DNA from: Hypsibius dujardini
Taxonomy: Eukaryota; Tardigrada; Eutardigrada; Parachela; Hypsibiidae
Assembly (NCBI GenBank): GCA_001579985.1
Contig: LRSR01005980.1
Location: 1 to 20,355 of the forward strand
Reading direction: 5' to 3'
Length of the DNA stretch: 20,355 nucleotides
Shown here: positions 8,871 through 19,100 of the stretch, one piece after another
Layout of the letters: every line of letters starts with the position of its first letter
Numbering within the stretch: position 1 is the stretch's first letter
Translations under genes and position numbers: made by a program
Notes under the pieces: model-generated
What the model was told of the DNA's origin: nothing
The model's database searches: none
What the model saw: only the letters and a program-made list of their open reading frames with translations

Positions 8871-10172
8871 ATGTCTGTCTGCCTGCCTGCCTGTCTGTCT
8901 GCCTTTTTTTCAGCCTGCCTACCTTGTAATGGTTATAAACCGCCACAGCCAGCACTTTCTTAGCATGATCCTGACCCACAACATACTTGTTGAGGAAGTC
9001 GAAAATCTAAACAAGTTGAATACAGGTATTACTGCAAACTACCATCAACAACAAATATGCACCTCACACAGAGAATACCGGAACAGTGGTGATAGTACCT
9101 TTTTTGGAGCAGGAGGTGGTTTCTTTCTTGCACTTCGTTCAGCGGCCGCATCCTTCAGCGTCTTTTTAGAGTCCATCTCGGAGAGGACCACAAAGAAATG
9201 GTGACATTTTTCACACTTCACAAATCGTGTGGAGGCTGTAATAAACATAAGATCCAAACGAATGAGGACGCTTCCAAAAACCAGGCTGGAATGAATTGAA
9301 GTAGTCACGAAAATAATGGATGAAAATGAATAAGATAAACCCAATCAGCTGATCAACCAGTCCAACTCAAGGATAATTTAAATAGCTTTGTTTGTTGTAT
9401 CTTTCCAATCAGAAAGGAATGCAATTTCAGTTGCCTTCATAAACAAAAAAATTACATCCGATCGATGTCCCGTGGCACTTACGCTACAGAAAACTGCGGC
9501 AAATGGAGTTAAGAGTCAGTCAGTGAAGCTCAATTTGAAATCAAATAATGTACAAAGCTAGCATGTAATAATAGCAACCAATCCAGTAATCAATGGGTCA
9601 CTACGCAGTTTTAAAAGAAAATGCAAGCAGTAACAATCCAGCAATCAACCGCACTGTGGCAGCAACAAATCCATTGCTTTTCCTCAAAGCATTGACACCA
9701 AATATTGGTGCCGCACTTCTCCGACAAATCGCAAGAAAATCCAACCCAATTGGCACTTACATACGAAAGTCTCAACATGGATGCAAGTCTCCCCGCATTT
9801 CGGGCATTTTAACAAGTCCTTATCCCCACCACTGCCGCCGCTGCCGCCATCACTCCCCGCAGCCGTGCCACTTCCCCCACCACCTACACTGCTGCCACGC
9901 GATCTGCGATCGCCCAACGAAGACCGCCGCGACCCATTGCCCGAGGAGGAATCATCGCTTGCCTTGCTGCTGTACGGCGCCACCCAGTCAGGATACGGCG
10001 CGTTACCAGCAGCAACGCGGAGATACGGGATACACGGGGCGCTCCTCAAAGACCTCCGTTGATCGTGCTCTCTGATGGATGCTGCTCCACTCAGGCAGGA
10101 TGAAACCTGCCGTAGAGATGAGCCCATGTCGCGGGTCCGGAAGGCCGTTGATGCGGCCTGACGGAGTGCCAT
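6078..10172 (-). CDS. CLPX: Mitochondrial ATP-dependent protease unfoldase subunit ClpX (11 coding exons, 657 aa)
   Basis: The exons, in gene order, are 10172-9761, 9235-9099, 9006-8923, 8648-8504, 8351-8103, 8027-7840, 7788-7621, 7286-7098, 7019-6975, 6878-6816 and 6371-6078 (TGA stop). All introns are GT-AG and the join totals 1974 nt in frame. ClpX is the hexameric AAA+ unfoldase that feeds substrates to ClpP in the mitochondrial matrix. Visible parts: an Arg/Ser/Ala-rich, acid-poor N-terminus typical of a mitochondrial presequence; a Gly/Ser-rich linker at about 72-116; a C4 zinc finger (Cys 123, 126, 145, 148); Walker A GPTGSGKT at 316-323; pore loop GYVG at 349-352; Walker B IVFLDE at 377-382; the ClpP-contact loop LGF at 463-465; an arginine finger in FVGR (Arg 522); and sensor 2 GARGLRS around Arg 585. 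The ATG at 10170-10172 is the first in its frame; an in-frame TGA lies 27 bases upstream. The introns and presequence argue against bacterial contamination. Length is near that of human CLPX. Confidence 0.96.
6456..6726. repeat. CTGT/CAGA simple repeat in CLPX intron 10
   Basis: This is a degenerate CTGT-rich tract (ACAG on the gene strand). Its purest part is at about 6650-6715, where CTGT repeats are interrupted by two CCGT units. It fills most of the 444-base intron 6815-6372. Long reading frames across it, such as a Cys/Leu/Ser/Val repeat protein, are artefacts of the repeat. Confidence 0.92.
7400..7595. repeat. 28-bp x 7 minisatellite in CLPX intron 7
   Basis: Seven head-to-tail 28-base units (plus-strand core GGCGAGCAAGAGCTCAAGAC) begin at 7400, 7428, 7456, 7484, 7512, 7540 and 7568. 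They differ at only one to a few bases each and have no unique spacers. The array occupies more than half of the 334-base intron 7620-7287 and starts about 25 bases after its donor. Confidence 0.93.
8796..8912. repeat. CTGT/CAGA simple repeat in CLPX intron 3
   Basis: This is a nearly pure CTGT tract at about 8813-8868 with CTGC-rich flanks. It lies in the intron 8922-8649 and begins about 10 bases after the splice donor on the gene strand. It is the same motif as the tract in intron 10 of the same gene. Confidence 0.92.
9236..9760 (-). other. CLPX intron 1, nothing recognised
   Basis: This 525-base intron separates the two halves of the C4 zinc finger: the first CxxC is in exon 1 and the second in exon 2. 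It has a clean GTAAGT donor and a TTTATTACAG acceptor. I see no repeat, element or nested gene in it. Confidence 0.8.
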
Positions 10173-10200
10173 CCCGAGAATGCGTGATCGCTTCACTCAC

Positions 10201-10234
10201 AACAGATGCGAATGAACAACAGATGCGAATGAAC
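10201..10234. repeat. 17-bp direct duplication upstream of the CLPX start
   Basis: The unit AACAGATGCGAATGAAC occurs twice without a gap, about 30 bases upstream of the CLPX ATG and probably in its 5' UTR. No function is evident. Confidence 0.85.
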
Positions 10235-11256
10235 AGCAACACACAAAATGAGCAACAAATTTTGACAATACGTTTTCTTTCCCCGGGATCCACGAGTGTT
10301 TCTGACGAGTGGTAAAGCTATAAAGCAGTAAAGCATAAGGTACTCAGCAAAGAAAGAGAATACTACACTTTGAAAAATTGAAGCCAGTAATGACGTTACT
10401 GTAATTAGAAAACGTGAATCGAAAAGGAAAAACTTCTGTCTACGTATGAGCATCTACATTTACTGGGCTGGACTGATGTATCAATCGAGATATGGCTCGA
10501 GCCTGCCACTATCCTCGCTTGGTCTCGTACGGTAGGGTTACCGTAAAACTCACTCACGTCACACTCACTACTCACTAGTCAGAGCGAGGGGGAAGGGGGC
10601 AGAGGCGTGGCTTTTGGGGCCGGGTTCCTTCTCTTGATTTACTGTAATTCCTGCAGTTTCCTTTCAAGGCCAGCCATTTTTTCGTTCCAGTTTCTTGCCT
10701 TCTTCTCACCTGACACCACCAATCTGCAGATCATTTTCCCTTCTTGATACATCGTTGAACTGCGAGTTTGCGTGTGCGGATTATTTTTCTCAGGTGGGAT
10801 TATCACACGAGCACAGGCATTTGCTTACAGTGCTTACTTACAGTACGAGTATTCATTCTAGCTGTAGTTCATTTACCGACTACCACGACGAGCAAACAAG
10901 ACAGTTGATAGTTTTGGCAGGGGATAAGCACCACCTTGTGATGAATTTATAATTTGTTTGCGTCCATGGACGGGTAGAATCGATAGGCGAATTTGTATTT
11001 TGGAAATCGCTAATCAGACAGACAAGCACCGGAATTGTGATACTGATATGAATCAATGAATCAACGCATGAACGAATCAGCCAATCAGCCAATCGAGCGA
11101 CCTTTTTTTGTGCAGTCAGTCAGCCAAGAAGAAAATTAATGGATCAATCAACCAACTATGGCTTCCAATTCCATCAAGAATTATCGCAATCAATTATCAA
11201 TCTAGGTGCATCTTGTTCAACTTAGTTCTGCAAAGATACTATGAACAACCTCATCT
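10235..11256. other. Divergent CLPX-TOP2 spacer, CLPX side
   Basis: This should hold the CLPX promoter. A G-rich stretch with AGGCGTGGC is at about 10580-10620. Around 11075-11097 two CCAAT pentamers lie in tandem (CAGCCAATCAGCCAATCG) amid AATC-like repeats. Short reading frames in this stretch resemble nothing known. No RNA gene was recognised. Confidence 0.45.
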
Positions 11257-11402
11257 TACCGTACGCTTGCGATCTCAAGGGACAGCTAAGCGCCGCCTCA
11301 GTGCAGCACATACACACACACCGGTCTAAATATACGGCGCAAGGCGGGCGGAATGCACGCCTAGGGCATAAAAGTGCCCCTTGAGATCGCGAGCGTACGG
11401 TA
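11257..11402. mobile_element. Short terminal-inverted-repeat element (MITE-like), TA-flanked
   Basis: The left end TTACCGTACGCTTGCGATCT continues into CAAGGG. The right end is its complement, with one mismatch (GAGATCGCGAGCGTACGGTAA). The arms are about 26 bases and the spacer about 90 bases. A TA dinucleotide sits at both outer ends, consistent with a TA target duplication as in Tc1/mariner-like or other TA-targeting families. It has no coding capacity. Confidence 0.82.
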
Positions 11403-13092
11403 ATTTTTTTGGATTCTCTTGTTACAGGTGACAGGCTGCACAGGAGAACATCTTGCTTTTCAGTTCGATCTCTATTTATCCGCGGATTAATTATGCTTCT
11501 CGATGAGAAGAGGTGAGAAAGTGGGAAAAACTGCATGTCTTTAGATCTCATCATACTGTATCGACAGTGGCAACAGACAACAGTCAGCACGATACAAGTC
11601 GGACTTTGGGATTTCGATTGGATTTACACTTCTTTCCGTTCATTGAATTGCGGGACAGACCAAAATGCGAGTAGCGAGGATTGCCGAGAAAACTGAATAC
11701 AGTGATATTTTTTTATGACGTCTGTTGATTCAATCAATCAATCATTCGTTAAGCAGACAATCAACCGCGTCAATGAATGAATGACTACCTCGGCCCGTCG
11801 CCGGCCCCTGTGCCCCACCCCAGGGGCAAGAGGCGTGTCCTAATATCCAGGAGGGCCGCAGGAGGCGCAGATGTCAGTGGGAACATGCGTTCTGAAAGTA
11901 ACTCAGTACACAGCGCCCTCCCGGATCATATTTCTTTTCTCCGTCATTTTGTTTCATCCGCCAAATGAACGCTCTGGAAACGGGCTATTTTGGATTTCAA
12001 AAATCGCAACGGCAAGCGCAGCGCAATCTTTTCATTCGACAATCATTTTCGCCATTTCTTTAGACGCCCATCGACGATTTTTCCAAGTTTATTCTATATC
12101 GCTTTCCTACCGCTGTAAGATTGGATTATCGATCTCTTAGAAGGAGTTCATCGCTGGCTGCAGGCAGATGAAAATCTCATTTCATTCAGAATTTATTTTA
12201 CCTCACCGCTGATCGCTGATTTTTTTTTATTTTGATCGTGCTTTCATCGGTATTGAAGAGTTATCCATTTCTGGAATTATTTAGCGTAAATGTGACCAAC
12301 CGCTTGTTTATTTTAGGACTTGCGGTTTATCGTGTGGTTTGGAGTAGCTGGAGGGGAGCACCAGGACGCCAGCCGGGCAACTTCTCATTTGCGGCTTCGA
12401 CATTTGTTGCGTCCTCTTCGCCGCGTCTTTTGACGTTTGAAAATAATTCGGTAAGCAGCAGCTGCTATTTTTGAGATCGAGAATGAGAGTTTGCTGTCAA
12501 ACTTATGACTTCACTAAAAGCTACTCAGTATGGATTCGCTAACGGCTTTGATCGATTGATTGATTAAATTTGTGCGGATTTGGTTTAATAAGTGATCAAT
12601 TGATTGAATGATTGGACTAGGGCTTGGTCTTGTTTTTATTTGAAAAATGTGTGAACTTTGATGTTGTTTTGTCGTGTAATGGGCAGCAGATCAATAGCCA
12701 GCGGAGATACATTCACCGCGCTCACATTCGCAATAACTCCGGCGTCCGTCCGCCGCGGGTCCGGGCTGAGGGAGAAGGGGATCTCGAACGCACTCTAGCC
12801 GTGCGCGAGGAGATGATCAAAAGGATTGATGGATTGGTTAGGCATGATTCAAAATGTGATTCAGTTTTTATAGAGCTGATTCAAAATCGTGGCAAATCGC
12901 GTATTGGCCGAAAGACATTGGCCAGTGAACATCCGTCAAAATTAAGCGGCTGTTATCGTGATTGCTTGATTGGCCGATTTAAGGTGTCGCTTTCCCTGCT
13001 TTTACCCTACATTCTTTAGGATTGATTTTAATGTATAACTTATCTAAGTACAAGTTGCCGATTCTCATTTCAATGCCGTCTTTTTTCTGCAG
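11403..13092. other. Divergent CLPX-TOP2 spacer, TOP2 side, with probable TOP2 promoter/5' UTR
   Basis: No known protein is encoded here. AATC/GATT simple tracts occur at about 11727-11748 and 12550-12568. A hairpin-forming GCCCCTG...CAGGGGC pair is at about 11803-11826. Four ATTGG (inverted CCAAT) pentamers lie at 12833, 12903, 12917 and 12969. A consensus donor TTCG|GTAAGC at 12451 and a strong acceptor TTTTTTCTGCAG ending at 13092 would allow a 5' UTR intron, placing the start codon in an exon beginning at 13093. The reading frame at 12624-13019 has no recognisable homology. Confidence 0.45.
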
Positions 13093-13131
13093 TTTTGTCC
13101 GATTTGGAGTAGAGCCGTTACTACCGGGACA
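13093..13131 (+). promoter_or_regulatory. TOP2: TOP2 5' UTR end after a probable acceptor
   Basis: The polypyrimidine tract and CAG at 13081-13092 look like a real 3' splice site. The 39 bases that follow lead directly to the TOP2 ATG without an upstream ATG. The alternative is that transcription simply runs through and no intron is removed. Confidence 0.45.
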
Positions 13132-16100
13132 ATGTCCTCGGACGATGAAGACTTTGCCCCAGCGGCGGTGAAGAAAGCTGCTGTCAAAGTTCCGAGCGCC
13201 AAGAAGCCTGCCAAGCAGCCCAAGGATGTCGGTGCGATGTACGAGAAGCTGGAGCAACTGGAGCACGTACTGAAACGGCCGGACACTTACATCGGATCGG
13301 TGCAGAAGGTCACGGAGGTTCGTTACGGGAATCGTTCGTTGCTGTATTCCGTTCATAAACAGCCAAATTTCCTTGCTAACGAATACATTTCCGCTTGTTA
13401 GAAAATGTGGGTTTTCGACGCTGTCGAGAAGAAGCTGGTCTACCGCACAATCACTTTCGTACCTGGACTCTACAAAATCTTCGACGAAATCCTCGTCAAC
13501 GCAGCTGACAACAAGCAGCGGGACCAGGAAGACGGCCGAGCCGATAAAGTCATGACAGAAATCAAAATCAACATTGATCCGTAAGCCATTGTGGCGAGCA
13601 GACAAATGATACTGGAATTTGCGCGGCAATTTGTATCGCTTTGATTTTGTGCTTTACAGGGAAGCGAATAAGATCTCCGTGTGGAACAATGGCCGGGCCA
13701 TCCCCATTCAGATTCATCCGAAGGAAAAGATCTACGTGCCTACCCTTATTTTCGGTCATCTCCTGGCTGGCAGCAACTTCAACGATGACGAAAAGAAGAC
13801 CACCGGCGGTCGAAACGGATATGGGGCCAAGCTGTGTAACGCGTTCAGTACCAAGTTCACCCTCAGCGTTGCGTCAAAGGATGACGGAAAGACCTTCAAG
13901 CAGGTTTGTCCTTTTCTTGCTCCCTTCCTCCTTCCGATGCTGATCACTTTGGACCGTTTTGACTTGTTCACTTTAGACATGGACGGACAACATGAACAAG
14001 GTAGAGAAGGAAATCATCAAGGAGAATTCTCGCAATGAGGACTTCACCATGGTGGAATTCTGGCCCGATCTGAAGCGGTTCGACATGGAAAAACTGGATG
14101 ACGATTTCGTGGCGTTGCTGAGCCGCCGGGCCTACGATTTGGCTGGAACAGTGCGCGGTGTCAAAATTCGGTTGAACGGCGATATTATTCCGGTGCGGCG
14201 TGTTCGAATTTTATTGATCTAATGATGAGTTTGGGTTGTCTGTCGGATTTTGTTTCTTATTATTCTATCTCTTTGCAGCTGAAAACGTTCGAGGAGTACG
14301 TAAAGATGTACACCTGCGATTCGAAGGACGACCTCGGAAACCCAGTCAATGTCGTAGTGGAGAAGATCGGGAAAGAGGGCATCACCACGGAGGGTACTCG
14401 GTGGGAGGTGGCCGTTTGTTCCAGCACTGAGGGGCAGTTCCAGCAAGTTAGCTTCGCCAACCGCATTGCAACTACAAAGGTAACTCGGCTTAGCCTTATC
14501 CTTCCTGTTTGTGCTTGTACTGGATCTTTCTCAGCCCGCCATATAGCGTGTTTGCTGTCGGTTTTTTAGGGAGGCAGGCACGTCGATTACGTCACGGAGC
14601 AGATCGCCAAGGTGCTGGGAGAGCAGTTGAAAAAGAAGAACAAAACTGGACAAGAAATCAAGCCGGCGGTGGTAAGATTCAATTGAGTACCAGGCAAACG
14701 CTCTGGGTTGAATCACTACATGGGTTGAATCAGTCGGGTGGCAGAGGGCGCCGCAGGCGGTTTGTGTATTGCTGAATGAGTTGTTTAAAATTTACACTCG
14801 TGGCGCTCTCCGCCACCCGACTGATTCAACCCAGAGCGTTTGCCTGGTATCTGTCATTTTCGACCAGCAGCCCCATTTGTACTTTTTTTTCGCATCGTAG
14901 ATCAAACAGAATCTGTGGGTTTTCGTGAATTGTCTCGTTGAGAATCCGACGTTCGACTCACAGACAAAGGAAGCCCTAACTCTCCAGGCGTCCAAGTTTG
15001 GATCGAAGTTCCAGATCTCAGATGATTTTTCAAAGAAGGTGCTGAAGATGGGCGTCTGGGAGAACATTCTCCAGTTTCAGATCAATAAGCAAAAGGTACG
15101 CAGTTTATTTAAAGGAGTTAAAACCGGATTCATACAGCACAGTTTAGATAGAACCATACGAGTACAAATGCACCTCTTCATTTTCACGGATGCTAAGGGC
15201 GGGGTATCCCTTTGTTGGAGGAATCGTAGCATGGTCCTTGGCGTTGCTTCTTTACCACAAACAAGTCTTTGCATGTTTTCTGAGTAGCTTACTTGTTTCA
15301 GACGAAGCTGGATCGAGCAGGTGGCACCAAGACATCAAAGCTGAAGAACATTCCGAAGCTGGAGGACGCTAACGATGCCGGCACAAAGCACTCTGACAAG
15401 TGCACGTTGATTCTGACGGAAGGAGACTCGGCCAAGGCGCTGGTCGTTTCCGGTTTCAGTGTCGTCGGGCGCGACAAGTACGGCGTCTTCCCCTTGCGCG
15501 GTAAACTGTTGAACGTCCGTGATGCAACTCCGAAGCAGGTAAAAATAGGACAACTTGATCTTCTTCGGACGAAATTCAAACGCAAACGCAAACACATCAA
15601 TTTGTTTTGGATAGGCAAAGGCAAATTTGTCCCACTGACATGGCATGCATAAAACAGTAACCGCTGTTATTTTTCCTCGTAGCTCTTAGAAAATGCGGAA
15701 ATCCAAAACATCGTCAAGATTCTCGGCCTGAAGTTCAACTGCAAGTACCAGGACGAAGAAGATTTCAAGAGACTCCGCTATGGACGCCTGATGATCATGA
15801 CCGATCAGGATCAGGACGGCTCCCACATCAAAGGCCTCCTCATCAACTTCATCCACCACTCCTGGCCGCATCTGCTGAAGCGGACGTTTCTGGAGCAGTT
15901 CATCACGCCCATCGTCAAAGCTAATAAGAAGGGTCAGGATACGCTCTCCTTCTACAGTCTGCCCGAGTTTGAGGAGTGGAAGGCTGCTACGGCTGACTGG
16001 CCAAAATGGCAAGTCAAGTACTTCAAAGGTCTGGGTACCAGCACGTCGAAGGAGGCCAAGGAGTACTTCCAAGACATGAACCGCCATCAGATCAACTTCA

Positions 16101-19100
16101 AGTGGGGCGGTCCGGAAGATGACGTCAACATCGACATGGCCTTCAGTAAGACCAAGGCGGACGACCGGAAGAAGTGGCTGACGGAGGGCATGGAAGAGCG
16201 CAAGACACGTCGCGCAGCCGGAGAGAAGGAAATCTACCTGTATGAGAAGAAGACGAAGAATGTATCTTACTCGGAATTTGTCAACAAGGAGCTGATCCTC
16301 TTCAGCAATGCCGATAACGAACGCTCCATCCCGTCCATTGTTGATGGTATTATTCCGTTCTTCACCTTTCTCGTGATTTCGTGTATTGCTGTCAGTTGTT
16401 CTTGCTGTAATTCAACAAGTCATTCCTTTGGTGTCTTTCCGCAGGACTGAAACCAGGCCAGCGAAAGGTGATCTACACCTGCTTCCTTCGTAACGACAGA
16501 AAGGAAGTCAAGGTGGCCCAGTTAGCGGGTTCGGTGGCCGAGAAATCGGCTTATCATCACGGCGAAGTCTCCCTTCAGTCCACCATCGTCGGTCTGGCGC
16601 AAGACTACGTCGGCAGTAACAACATCAATCTTCTTTTGCCGTGTGGCCAGTTTGGCACCCGTCTTCAGGGCGGAAAAGACAGCGCCAGTCCCCGTTACAT
16701 CTTCACCATGTTGAGGTACGACTCCGTGTTTCGGTTTTGTCCGAGCCCAGTAATAATGGGACAACTGCTGACATTGAAGCTGTTATGTTATTATCGTTTT
16801 AGTCCTCTGGCAAGAGCAATCTTCACACCCAGGGACATGCCTTTGTTGGAGTACCAGCGCGAGGAGGGCAGGAAGATCGAGCCGGAATGGTACATGCCGG
16901 TGGTCCCGATGGTGCTCGTCAACGGGTCCAAGGGTATCGGCACCGGCTGGTCAACCGACATTCCCAACTACAATCCCCGCGACATTGTCGACAACATTCG
17001 TCGGATGATGCGCGACGAACCGCAGAAGCACATGTCGCCCTGGTTCAAAGGCCATCGCGGGGAGATGAAGGAGATTGACGACGGCAGCCGCATTGTCAGC
17101 AGCGGTGAAGTAGCCATTTTGGACGACGACACGGTGGAGATTACCGAGCTGCCGGTGCGGGTCTGGACCCAGACATACAAAGAGACTGTGATCGAACCGA
17201 TGGCTCTCGGTGTGGAAGCGAAGGAGAAGAAGAAGGCCGTGCCTCCCCAAATTATGTAAGTTTAAGCCGGTAATTCTCTCAAACTTGTGTGGCGGTTGTT
17301 CATGTGTTGCTTCCTTGAGTTTTGTCGTTGACCTTGCCGATTTTCTGTTTGCATTATCCCGATTTACCACTTGTTGTTTTATGTAAAGCTCATTGTTCCA
17401 ATGTAAAGGCAGCTGGGGAAATCTGTTGTTCGTTCACTTGACAGGGACTACCGGGAGTACCACACCGACACCACTGTTCGTTTCACCGTCAAACTGGACA
17501 AGACCAAGATGAAGGAGTTTGAGAAGGAAGGCTTCCACAAGGTCTTCAAACTGCAGACCACTCTTTCCCTGTCCAACTTGGTCCTCTTCGACAGCAACGG
17601 CGTCATCAAGACTTACACCAGCGTCGGACAAATTATGGAGGAGTTCTACAAGCTTCGTCTCGACTTCTACGAGAAGCAGAAGGTCTACTGGATCGCCAAG
17701 CTGGGCGCTGAGGCGAAGCGGCTGCAGAATCAGGCGCGTTTCATCGAAGAGAAGATTGAGGGGAAAATTAAGGTGGAGAATGTGAAACGGGTGGACATCA
17801 TCAAGCTGCTGAAGGACCGCAAGTACGACTCGGATCCAGTCGAGGCGTGGAAGAAGGGTCTCGGGGAAGCTGCTTTTGTGGAGGATGAGGAGCCGGCCAC
17901 CAATGAGGATGATGTGATTGATAAGGTGATCGAAAAGGAAAAGGGGCCAAACTATGATTACCTGATGGGTATGAGTTTCTGGAAGCTGTCCAATGAACAG
18001 AAAATCAAACTGTTGGAAGAACGCGATAACAAGGTAAAATTTTGTCTGCGCAATCCGCACGCAATTTCCCGTCATTTTTCTGGCTTTTAATTGCCGCCTT
18101 TTGTATTTAGGAAGCTGAATTGGCAGATTTGACCAGGAAGACTCCCAAGGATCTATGGAACGCCGATTTGGACTTTTTCCTCGAGAAGCTCGACGTAAGA
18201 CAATATTTCCATGCCAGAGAATGTGTTCTCCGTGCGGGTGTGCGGTATGTCCACGCTCTTGCTGTTTTTAGGAGGCCGCCATCGCCGATCGTGACGCCCA
18301 GGGCATTCAGGGTGGTGCTGCTGTGAAACCTCTGAAGGGCGTCAAAGGGACTGGTCGCGGCGGCAAGGCTGCTCCCCCCAGCAAGAAAGATACGCTGCCA
18401 TCTGAGACCGGCATTCGCATCGAACCCATCATCGACGCCGCTATGGTGGCGAAGGTTGAGAGAGCCCGCAACGAGAAGGAACGCAAGAAGAAGGTGTGTG
18501 TCTGCATGGTTTTACTTTATTTGCTTTGCTTCTTTCCGGATTTGTAATTCTTTTCGCGTGTCGATGTTCCATTGTTTGCCGTCTGTTTTGACCAACCGTC
18601 TGTCTGTCATTGGTAATTCCCTGTGAGACATTCTCTTTTGTATGTCAGTATGTCTCTGCCTTCTGTGTGCCAATCGTCAAGACTTTACCCTTTCTTAATG
18701 CAGGGCGAGCCCAGCACCAAAGGCCGCAAGAAAAAGGAGGAAGTCGGCGAGAACGGCGAGTTGTTGTCCCCGAGCGAGAAGCCCAAGAAGCCCATGAAGA
18801 AGGAAGAGAACGGAGATGAAGGTATGACAGACTGCTGTACAGGCAGTGCATCTTGACTAAAGGTGTAAGCGCTAGATGACAAACTAGACAGATTGACAGA
18901 TAGTCTGGCGATTGGCAGGCGGGTTGACAGACTTGTTTCCTGCATGGAGAGATATCGGCCTTTTATTGCCAAATAAACCTGTTTTTGTTGTGCCTTTGAT
19001 AGAAGGGAAGTCAAAAATGAAGCAGACAACCCTGGAGGGTTTCAAAAAGAAGGGCAAAAAGAAAGCTGGCTCGTCCGACGAAGATTCTGACGGTTTTGAC

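Noticed and set aside
8700-8963. 87-codon plus-strand frame with Cys/Leu/Ser repeats
   Set aside because: It is an artefact of the CTGT tract in CLPX intron 3.
6078-10172. Bacterial contamination or horizontal transfer of clpX
   Set aside because: Ten GT-AG introns, a presequence and human-like motifs such as the LGF loop fit a normal nuclear mitochondrial gene.
9684-10196. Earlier CLPX start at 10196
   Set aside because: That codon is GTG, preceded directly by an in-frame TGA. The first in-frame ATG is at 10172 and already gives a plausible mitochondrial presequence.
12624-13019. 131-codon plus-strand frame just upstream of TOP2, considered as a separate gene or an N-terminal extension
   Set aside because: It has no recognisable motif and ends before the TOP2 start, and the TOP2 N-terminus is already complete from 13132. 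Part of it may be 5' UTR.
15686-16087. 133-codon minus-strand frame, and a similar one at 17434-18075
   Set aside because: Both are antisense shadows of the long TOP2 exons 15683-16346 and 17445-18033, created by codon bias.
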